Part shown: positions 55,906-64,000 of the stretch, in pieces
Layout: every line of letters starts with the position of its first letter
How positions within the stretch are numbered: position 1 is the first letter of the stretch
From: Symbiodinium natans
Lineage: Eukaryota > Sar > Dinophyceae > Suessiales > Symbiodiniaceae
Assembly (NCBI GenBank): GCA_905221605.1
Contig: CAJNDS010000359.1
Span: forward strand, 47,055-111,054
Direction: 5' to 3'
Length of the DNA: 64,000 nucleotides
Notes under the pieces: generated by a model
What the model was told of the DNA's origin: nothing
Databases searched by the model: none
What the model saw: the letters and a program-made list of their open reading frames with translations, nothing else
Translations under genes and position numbers: made by a program

Positions 55906-56239
55906 AATTCCCCCCTTTTCGGGGCTGGGAGAGGTGTGGTGCAGGGGGGACCCCCCCGAGAAAATGGGTCCGAACCTACATTTCCGGGTTTCCGGAAAAA
56001 GGCCCGGGCCTATTTTCTTTTAGGGCGGTGGGTTGGGTATGTGAACCTTCGAGAATTCGTAGGAGGCTGTGGCTTCTTGTTCATCCTTAGGCGTTGGCTG
56101 GGCAACACGCAGAGCGAAGAGCGTCAGCAGCGGCAGCGACCGTCAGCAAGGGACGTAGTTGAGGATCGGGTTTATCGGTCGGTGCACAGCAGGTTTCTTG
56201 GCGCGGGTTCAGCAGTGCGCCACGGGTTTATCGGGTTAA

Positions 56240-56972
56240 GCGAATCTATTTAGCGCGTTTGTCGGTGCGCCACGGGTCTGTCGGGCTTAGCGGGTATATC
56301 GGGGTTCATCGGGTTTAGCGGGTTTATCGGTGCGCCAAGGGTTTGTCGGGTTTAGCGGGTTTATCGGTGCGCCACGGGTTTGTCGGGTTTAGCGGGTTTA
56401 TCGGTGCCCCACGGGTTTATCGGGTTTATCAGGTTAGTTTATCGGTGCGCCAGAGGTTTAGCGGGTTTAGCGGGTTTATCGGCGCGCCACGTGTTTAGCG
56501 GGTATAGCGGTGCGCCACGGGTTTAGCGGGTATAGCGGGTTTATCGGTGCGCCACGGGTTTAGCGGGTTTAGCGGGTTTAGCGGTGCGCCACGGGTTTAG
56601 CGGGTTTAGCGGGTTTATCGGTGCGCCACGGGTTTAGCGGGTTTAGCGGGTTTAGCGGCGCGCCACGGGTTTAGCGGGTTTAGCGGGTTTATCGGTGCGC
56701 CACGGGTTTAGCGGGTTTAGCGGGTTTAGCGGTGCGCCACGGGTTTAGCGGGTTTAGCGGGTTTAGCGGTGCGCCACGGGTTTAGCGGGTTCAGCGGTGC
56801 GCCACGGGCTTAGCGGGCTTATCGGGTTTATCGGTGCGCCACGGGTTTAGCGGGTTTAGCGGGTTTAGCGGTGCGCCACGGGTTTAGCGGGTTTAGCGGT
56901 GCGCCACGGGATTAGCGGGTTTAGCGGGTTTAGCGGGTTTAGCGGGTTTAGCGGGTTTATCGGTGCGCAGTC
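56240..56972. repeat. 37-bp satellite based on GGGTTTAGC
   Basis: Unit of GGTGCGCCAC plus three 9-bp words GGGTTTAGC/GGGTTTATC; the number of 9-mers varies from two to six. The 9-mer resembles the TTTAGGG telomere word. The array ends 17 bp before the right edge of the 14-kb block. Confidence 0.9.
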
Positions 56973-56989
56973 CCCGTTTCCGCGCGCAA

Positions 56990-56999
56990 TGCAGCAGTT
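56990..56999. repeat. 10-bp direct repeat, right junction
   Basis: TGCAGCAGTT followed by GAGGGGGGAAAAGC, exactly the sequence that should follow 42,957 in an uninterrupted unit. Confidence 0.75.
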
Positions 57000-57947
57000 G
57001 AGGGGGGAAAAGCTGACAGGCTGTTGCTCCGATCAGCCCTGCATGCTCTAACGGTAACAGCTCTTCACACTTTTTCTTTTGGCAACAGGGTTGGCACACA
57101 CACACACACACACCCTTCAATCAGAAGAGTGGAGCTCTTGCAGCCATTGAGCACAAGCATAAAGTCAAGTTCAAGTTCAAGAACATGTGCAGCTGCCACA
57201 ATCTCTGCTGGTCAGAATTGCGAAAATCTGCTGGCAACAGACTGAGCATGTGCTGCACGCAACGCTGCAAGTCAGTGAGAATCACTCGCTGCCACGAAGA
57301 AACTTGCACTTGCAACCGTCTGGCTCTACCCGCAGGATTCTGCATTCCACATCTCTGCGCTGCTGACACGGAAGACTACAGCACTACAGGAACTTGATCA
57401 CTCTCAACACGCTGCGTAAACAATGGTACACCGACCAACACTCACGCAACATCACTTGGGTGGAGATAACCCTGAAGTCTCTAACAGGATGGATCGACAA
57501 CTGGCGTAGGACCTGTTCGGTATCTGGCTTGAACATCAGCAGACTGTGGACACAGTCAATTTCACTCGCTCAAAGGTGCAGCAGTTGAGGGGGGAAATGC
57601 TGACAGGCTGTTGCTCCGATCAGGGAGCTCAGGATGGTCAATCAAGACCATAGTATCAGGCAGGCAACCCTGCTGCAGACAGTGCGATAGACGAATACTG
57701 CCTGGAGCAATCTCCACACCAAGTCTTGGGGTCCTGTTTACCTGGTCTACACCTCACAATCCTGAAGTTCCCAACTTGCTAAAATGATTCGTGAGACTGA
57801 AGAAATCGCAGGTACACAGAACTGGCCAAGTTCTGCATCCCATGAGATCAGGTAGCTTCATTGGATGTGGTCCCTGATCTCACGCCACATCCCCCTGCAT
57901 GCTCTAACGGTAACAGCTCTTCACACTGGCTCCCTTGGCAACAGGGT
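57000..57947. repeat. Tandem array of ~0.5-kb units, right part
   Basis: Completes the interrupted unit (to 57,036), then a further full unit to about 57,624, a linker (57,625-57,705), and a second copy of the introductory segment (57,706-57,893) leading into another CCTGCATGCTCTAACGG unit start. About 185 bp of the introductory segment is nearly identical to 41,753-41,940. Confidence 0.85.
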
Positions 57948-57949
57948 TG

Positions 57950-57995
<46 letters not shown>

Positions 57996-57996
57996 A

Positions 57997-58064
<68 letters not shown>

Positions 58065-58078
58065 CTCACCCACGCACA
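57948..58078. repeat. CA and CGCA microsatellite
   Basis: (CA)n followed by (CGCA)n, marking the end of the array. It mirrors the compound microsatellite at 41,580-41,750. Confidence 0.95.
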
Positions 58079-58079
58079 T

Positions 58080-61000
58080 GTGCGCGTCTGTATTTGCGCA
58101 TTTCAGTGAAGTCGCATTGCACACAGAAGCGTGCTCCAAAACCGTTTCTATACAGACTGCTCCAGCCGGAAATGCATGTCAGCACGCTGCGGAGCTCCGA
58201 GCCCATGGCACCAATAAACCATGTTAACCCTAGCTAGCCCGGCACATTTTCCATGGTCAAGCTGCGGCTGCTTTGCCATGGAATTTCTCCCAACATCTGC
58301 ACAGTGCCGACTGTGCCAGCAGCAATAACCACTAGTAAGGGAGAATATCTCACAAATCTCACAATAAAGCAGGTGAACACCAACCAGTCCCAGCCACGGC
58401 CCGCTGTGTCGCGATACCCTGGCAGTCCCCACGCTCGTCACAAGCGAACTTGGCATCCTTTGCTGTTCCAACGCAAGCCGCACTTGAAACTTAGCAAGTT
58501 GCAGATGGGACATCCCGGAAGCCCTGATCCACCAGTTTTCTTTAAACTCTGAACTCTACACGCAGAGAGCCCCGGGAGGCTCAACTCCCAGCTCGTAGAA
58601 CCCACTTGCAGCCGCAGGGGCATCGATGCTCGGAAGACACCTTTGTTTGGGTCCGGGAGGGCACATGACCCAAACCCAAAGCTCCCAAACCCGACTCTAC
58701 GACTCCAACGGCTCCCTCACTTTAGCGCCCAGCTCTTCGATCGCCTGGGCATCCTTGAAGTGGCAGCCCTGACCCGGGAGGGGGAGGAGAGAAGGGCCCC
58801 GGTCGATGCGGATGCTTCTGTGAACTTCTCAGGCTTCTCAAGCTTCTCGGGCTTCAGACAGGATCTGGACATGGAGTTATGGAGGCAAAGGCTCAAAGGA
58901 CCGAAGGCCCAAAGGCCTGTTCGGGTCTGCAGACCTACTCGAACCCTGTCAAAGAAGTCCCGTTCAAGTCTGTGCATTGCCCTGCTTCTGGAAACATCTA
59001 AACACTCAGGCCTTTTGGTGCCTCTCCCCCGACATTCCCGACGTTACGATACCCGCAGTACCCGCACCGGTTGCGTTCCCTTTTGACGCTTGGCATGCTG
59101 CTTTCCAAGCCCAAGCAAAAAAGCGCACGCCGCCCCAAAACTGCGATGGCAATAGCTGATGCCACAGAGGATTCTCAGCTATTGAGATGTTCGAGGGTGC
59201 TGCCGGTCGTTTGAGGGCGAGGTCTTTGGGGTTAGACCGGCCCAGCATCGCGAGGGGAAGGGTGGGATGCAGGGCAGATGTCCTTGCAGACTTTCCAGCA
59301 CTGCGACTCGCGCTGCAGCTGTTCCCGTCGCTTGCGCATCTTTTCCGCCTGGACCAGACTTTAAGCTATGGAATCGCAGGGTTTATGGAAAACCATTGGC
59401 CGATACTACATCGCCAGAGCCAACCAAAGCCCAGCTCTTAGTCCATGCGCCCAAAATAGAAAGTACTCAACAGCCACGCCATGAAGCCTCAGAAGCCTGA
59501 TGAAGCCTGACCCCCGCGGCTGCGCTGACACAATCGTCGCAATCCACGAAGCCGTCAAGGACCGTCAACCACAACGATTTCGCGACGAAAGTGCAGCCTC
59601 CTTCATCTTCTCTGGGTTTGTCCTCGGAGGTTTCCGAAAGTGCTCTAATTGGGTCAACTCCCGTTTCAAGGATCGCAGGGAGTCCCTTGAACAGCATCGT
59701 CGAAGGCACACCAGAAACTCTGGACTACCACCTCCACTGCGCTGCGTACTCAAGCTTCCCAAGCTGAATGCCTAATCTTGGAAAAATTCCTCTCGCAGGA
59801 TCTCGAAAGCAATGCGGCAAGGTGCTTGTTGAGACGCTGGGCTTCCAATGTCGCGTTGATCTTCGCCAACTGGCCAGGATTTGGGCTCAGGATGGTTCGG
59901 GACAAACAGTGCTTGTGGGGTCCGTTTGAAACCTCCGCCCATCCACAGAAAGCTGCATTCTCAGCAGCTTTTCAGAAGCTCGCGGACCTCCTCCTTGTAA
60001 GGAAGCAAGTCACTGATGATGCTGTCAATGGTATCTGCGGCGCGGCGTGACATGAGAACACTGAGGCTTCACTGAGACTTCGCTGAGACTTCACTGCTAC
60101 GTGACTCGTGCCTTGCATGGGGTCGAAGCCCAGAGCAGCCACCATCTGGCTGTCTGGAGCAGCCTTCCCAGGATCTGCAAAGAGCCAACAAAGGGGCCAG
60201 TGCCATCAGTTGCTCAATCCCCTTCCAGAACAAAGCCAAGGACTCACATGCACCTCATTCCTCAAATGCCCCCCTAAGAAAAATATCCGGCAAAAGCTTA
60301 CGAACTTGGTTCTGCCGAGACAGCAAGTCCCAACCCTCAGCCCGCACACACAAGCACACCCTCCTGCGGCTCGGTCTGGTTTGGGATGCCCGATGCCTGC
60401 AAGAGCGCCACAATGGAAGTGATTTAAGATTGCAGCTTTGACATTCTCACAGAGCACAATGGCTTTGCAAGGAGGCCCACTACTCGGTAGCTTACCACAA
60501 AGCGCGCTGATGCGCTACAGTTATGAATCTTATGAGGTTCCGGACCGTTGCGAAGCCCGAAGCCCTTCGGCCAATCACCTGCCTGCCCCACCGGCTGCCC
60601 TGCGAAAGACCCTGGCACCTGTTGTTGGGCCAAGTTTCAACTCCTTCAACTCACATAGAAACTCAAGTCTCCATGAAATGCCCAGTCTCTTCAAACAAGA
60701 CCTGGTGTCATGTTGTATGCGGTCGGTCACCGGTATACGCTGATGCATCCTCTCTCGGTTCGGGATATGTTGGCGCGGTACCGTCGCTGTCACACTGTGT
60801 GGGATGTCAAGGCTGCTCGCATCATCATGCCGGAGAGTCGAGAACCGTAGAGTTCACTCTGCCTCGCTTGAGGCCATCAACGTCCGAATCCTAAGTCCTA
60901 CCTTCGCAAATCCCACATTGTTTTTTGCTTCTTGGAGTCAAAGACCTGCGCCCTGGCTTGGACTTATCCAACTGCGCTCTGTGACCTGCTCCTCCAGCGC

Positions 61001-61845
61001 TGGTGGAGCGAACGGCCTTACCCGGTTTGCGGGGACTGCGAGGTCAGACATTCAGGTTCAGGTAGGCGCGTTAGGGCAGATGACCACGGATTTTTCTTTG
61101 AGGCTTGTCGCTCCTCCACTGCGATACAATACTTTGACAGTGAGCACAGCATGTATCACACCCTTGCGGCCCCTCAGGTGCCCACTCGGCTGACTCCACC
61201 TCTGGCACTGGGGCAGACGATGCTGAGAGCATATGAACTACGCTCACTGTCACAAAAAGACGCCACAGCTCAGCCTCAATACTTAAACAACAGAAGTGCT
61301 CAACACAGCTCGTCCAGCTGCAACCTCCTACCCACTCGCCCACACAAGGATCCAAGCAGTCCAGGCATAGCCTCACCAAGGGCATCGATGCCGAGATCAC
61401 CTGCATCCATTAAACCTCACGGTGGCACTCGATATCAGGGGCAATCACAAAAATGTGACCGCGGGCATCTGTGTGGCAAGAATGGCCCACGCAAACCCGG
61501 ATTTGAGGTTGCTAGTGCAGGAGACTGTTGGGTTCAGAGGATTCAAAAGACTTGTAGTGGATTGCAGTGCGCCTGCACCCAGCTTTTCGGTTCGCAGCAG
61601 CGCTTTCCTGTCGGAGGGACTTCCGCAGAACTGCACTTAGTCTCAGACAGGTCGAGGCTGTTCACCAGCAGACGCGGTAGGTGCAGTTTCCCGGCTTTTG
61701 GGCCGGACAGATATGTGCGTTTACCTCATGTAACATCATGTTTCAAAGCCTGTTTCCCGCTCCCCTCCCTCCTTGTCCCCTTCTCCGCTCTCCCTGCGCG
61801 GGGGCAGCGTAGGCCTACGGGCCCCTCCCCCGCTCCCATCCGGCC
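58080..61845. other. No confident gene; weak minus-strand exon candidates
   Basis: On the minus strand, 60,111-60,180 after a good GGCTCTTTGCAG acceptor reads DPGKAAPDSQMVAALGFDPM, and 60,004-60,037 reads DTIDSIISDLLPYK after CCGCAG. SSGPPCKAIVLCENVKAAI near 60,420-60,480 and CPICNLLSFKCG near 58,490 are further scraps. They look coding-like but define no family. A 333-codon plus frame (60,932-61,933) runs into the CCCCCTGG repeat and is not convincing. Confidence 0.3.
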
Positions 61846-61847
61846 TC

Positions 61848-62045
61848 CCCTGGCCCCCTGGCCCCCTGGCCCCCTGGCCCCCTGGCCCCCTGGCCCCCTG
61901 GCCCCCTGGCCCCCTGGCCCCCTGGCCCCCTAACCCCTGGCCCCCTCCCCTAACCCCTGGCCCCCTGGCCCCCTGGCCCCCTGGCCCCCTGGCCCCCTGG
62001 CCCCCTGGCCCCCTGGCCCCCTGGCCCCCTGGCCCTGGCCCCCTG
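61848..62045. repeat. CCCCCTGG minisatellite
   Basis: About 22 units of the 8-bp word CCCCCTGG with one CCCCTAACCCCTGG interruption. Confidence 0.95.
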
Positions 62046-62059
62046 CACCGCCTGGGCCC

Positions 62060-62166
62060 TCCGCCCCTGCCCCACCTCCCCCACCTCCCCCACCTCCCTG
62101 CCTCCCCGCCTCCCCGCCTCCCCCTCCCCGCCTCCCGCCTCCCCGCCTCCTCGCCTCCCGCCTCTT
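62060..62166. repeat. CCTCCCCGCC low-complexity tract
   Basis: Repeated CCCACCTC and CCTCCCCGCC words ending in a CTTT-rich stretch to about 62,200. Confidence 0.85.
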
Positions 62167-62204
62167 CTTTCGTTCTTTCTATCTTTCTTTCTTTCCTTCT
62201 TTCA

Positions 62205-63350
62205 TGGGGGTGAACCCCCGCGCAATCTGCGCATACTCCCCCCCATCCCCCATACTAGGCCCAAGCACCGTCCCCCACCACACATGCCCAGGAAGGAAAA
62301 ACGTGCAAGGTTCTCGGATTTGTTCGGGTTGTGTTTTCCCGCCCTCGAGTTAAACCCTTCCCTGCGTAGGAATCGGGAATCTCACCTCGGTCGAAAACCG
62401 GCGCAAACAATGACACCAGTTGCTGTGAGATTCCGTTCGCATGGGTGGTTCTCAAGACATATCTAGGGTGCTCACCCCTCTCCTCCCCCCAATACTAGCA
62501 ACACCCGAGACCCACGAGGAGAGGGGGGGGAGACTCATTCTCCCCACTCTCTCTCAGCATGGATACAAGGCCTTCGGGATACCGTTCCTGTTGAACTGAC
62601 GTCCGCCTGCAGGCAAATCTCGTAAAACTCTGAAGCCAATGTCGACCAACCCCTGATTCAGCAACTTAATCCTGAAGAACACAAGGCAAACACCGCACAG
62701 GGTGTCGAGTTGACCTCTGCCCCCCTGCCTCGTCATGCTCAAGAGCATCGTAACCGTTGTAGCTATTGTAACCGTCCTGTATCAGCGCCACACAAACTGC
62801 ACCAAGACGCGAAAACCCTTGAACCATCAACTTGGCGGTGAGGTTTGGGCATTCTCTTGCTGTGTGGCCGCAGTCCGCATTCTGGTACACAGACTTGCCC
62901 TCTAAGACTGCTAAGCGGGCTCCTGAGCACTGAGCCCCTCTGAACTACCAGCTCCTTCCTTCCACAAGGCGCCCAAACTCGAAAAAACAAAAACACTTTT
63001 TGCCCTATAAAAAGTGCAAAGTTGGCCCCGGCGGTCCGTTGGGATAGCAACTGTCACGGCGCGGGAGAAGAACGTGAAGGCCAGGGTGAAGGCTGACACC
63101 TGTAGCCATGGCTGAGTTCAGGGCTGAGGCTCAAGGCCTGGAAAAAAGGGCTGTTACTGAGGCAGTATGTTCTTCGATATATACATACTTGTGTGGCACG
63201 TCCCCCCCCTCCTCATGTATCCACCGTCCCCGTGTTTGTTTCGGAACATGATCCACCTAGACATCCCTCGGGCCGAAGGTGTTGTCAAAACAGCACCCCC
63301 CTCCAAATCCCCAAAGGCTCCCTTTTAAAAGCGGACGGTTCGCCAGGACC
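62205..63350. other. No gene recognised
   Basis: Short frames only. The plus strand near 62,285-62,340 (PRKEKRARFSDLFGLC) and the minus strand near 62,830-62,890 (VYQNADCGHTARECPNLTAK, reminiscent of a C-x-x-x-x-H-x-x-x-C knuckle fragment) are isolated scraps. Confidence 0.35.
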
Positions 63351-63356
63351 AGGGGC

Positions 63357-63470
63357 CATGCGGAGGGCGCGGAGGGCGCGGAGGGCGCGGAGGGCGCGGA
63401 GCGCGCGGAGCGCGCGGCGGCGCGGAGGGCGCGGAGGGCGCGAAGCGCGCGAAGCGCGCGGACGCGCGGA
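63357..63470. repeat. GCGCGGAGG minisatellite
   Basis: About 11 units of the 9-bp word GCGCGGAGG with GCGCGAAGC variants. Confidence 0.95.
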
Positions 63471-63579
63471 GTCACCACTCCCCTGCCCATCAACCGAATG
63501 TCGCTCCCCGCTCCCCGTCCATGCATGGTCCATGCCTCCCCACACCACGCCCCTCTCCGCCAAGTGTGCTGCCGTGCTA

Positions 63580-63697
63580 AAAAGGCCTGACAGCAGCAAG
63601 AAACACCCCGACAAGCTCGCAGCCAGAGTGAAGCAGTGGCGTGGAAGACGTTGCCGGCGAGCTTGTCGGGGTGTCTTTGACTGCTGGCAGGCCAAGG
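63580..63697. repeat. Fold-back inverted repeat
   Basis: The left arm (about 63,580-63,625) and right arm (about 63,652-63,697) are inverted copies: GGCCTG-CAGCAG...ACACCCCGACAAGCTCGC. The core 17 bp ACACCCCGACAAGCTCG is perfect; the loop is about 27-38 bp. MITE-like or a stable hairpin. Confidence 0.75.
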
Positions 63698-63892
63698 ACT
63701 TCTACTTGCTGCGTCAGCTCGCCGGCGGTCTTCGATTAAGAAGGCTGCGTTCTCCCTGAGCCTTTCTTCCATGCAAAATGCAGCGAAAGGAGGCTGTTCT
63801 AGAAGCCTAGGTGACATGATTGTGACATGTCTGTGATGTCTGTGACGCCTGTTTTGCCTGGGGCAGATGCCACAGCCATGGGAAAAGTACTC

Positions 63893-63897
63893 TCTCT

Positions 63898-63940
<43 letters not shown>

Positions 63941-63961
63941 CGTGCGCGCGCGCGCGCGCGC

Positions 63962-64000
<39 letters not shown>
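63893..64000. repeat. TC, TG, CG and TGCG compound microsatellite
   Basis: CT run, then (TG)n, then (CG)n, then (TGCG)n to the window end, so the repeat is cut by the window edge. Confidence 0.95.

Larger units (their letters stand above)
42958..56989. mobile_element. 14,032-bp inserted block carrying a same-strand gene set
   Basis: The block interrupts one unit of the tandem array and is bounded by a 10-bp direct repeat. Contents in order: 68-bp satellite, about 0.8 kb of unique DNA, an AT-rich border, plus-strand genes A, B, C, D, E, F/G with palindromes and telomere-type repeats between them, TTGTGTG array, AT-rich border, 40-bp satellite, 37-bp satellite. I see no terminal inverted repeat (left end CAGTGGGTGCGG, right end reverse complement TTGCGCGCGGAA). 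The transposase-like gene D supports a mobile origin. A rearrangement or assembly join at the 10-mer is the main alternative. Confidence 0.6.

Noticed and set aside
55140-56972. CRISPR-like regular arrays
   Set aside because: Units are contiguous with no unique spacers; the genome is eukaryotic.
60932-61933. 333-codon plus-strand ORF
   Set aside because: No recognisable domain, biased composition, and its C-terminal part is repeat-derived; minus-strand frames there look equally plausible.
61773-62213. Pro/Trp-rich ORF of 146 codons
   Set aside because: Translation of the CCCCCTGG and CCTCCCCGCC repeats.

Overview
This looks like nuclear DNA of a dinoflagellate, probably of the Symbiodiniaceae type. 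The evidence is: Arabidopsis-type TTTAGGG/CCCTAAA repeats inside the window; splice donors that are mostly GC or GA rather than GT; a very exon-fragmented gene; several same-strand genes with lysine-rich N-termini from families I associate with Symbiodinium; sequences resembling the dinoflagellate spliced leader just upstream of start codons; and dense, varied simple repeats. Nothing here is bacterial, plastid or rRNA. Gene calls rest on reading frames, motifs and splice phases read by eye; no database search was possible.

Layout. 1-8.6 kb: mostly non-coding, with a GGGTTGGA minisatellite, a (GGT)n tract and a fold-back element with arms of about 100 bp (4.28-4.63 kb). 8.6-9.7 kb: one intact, intronless minus-strand gene for a sulfotransferase-like protein. 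12.0-28.7 kb: the most notable coding region. Forty-one minus-strand micro-exons (25-119 nt) together encode tandem cysteine-rich repeats of about 45 residues with the pattern N-G-C-E-x-x-C-P-x-V ... C-x-x-C ... C-x-x-V-x-C-x-x-N-F-F-D-x-D-G-D. Each repeat is cut into two to four exons, and many junctions join in frame. 31-39.4 kb: further minus-strand exons resembling PAN/apple and C-type lectin domains, so the whole stretch may be one large gene for an extracellular or surface protein.

41.75-57.96 kb: an array of repeated units of about 500-600 bp is interrupted by a 14,032-bp block (42,958-56,989) flanked by the 10-bp direct repeat TGCAGCAGTT. The block has GC-rich tandem arrays near both ends (68-bp unit on the left; 40-bp and 37-bp units on the right), AT-rich inner borders, and a run of plus-strand genes: A (acidic/lysine-rich), B (acidic, Cys-rich N-terminus), C (350 aa, two exons), D (transposase-like, with a DGVP...D-LH...DED set of acidic residues) and short E, F and G exons. 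A 23-nt near-perfect palindrome (GTGTCCTCCTC-G-GAGGAGGACAC) recurs between these genes. Its core also lies inside A, B and D, where it encodes Ser-Ser-Glu-Glu. I infer that the block is a large inserted element, perhaps mobile.

58-64 kb: mostly non-coding, with weak minus-strand exon candidates, CCCCCTGG and GCGCGGAGG minisatellites, a short fold-back at 63.6 kb, and a TG/CG/TGCG microsatellite at the window end. Genes A, B and D each contain one frameshift, so either the assembly has indels or these copies are decaying.
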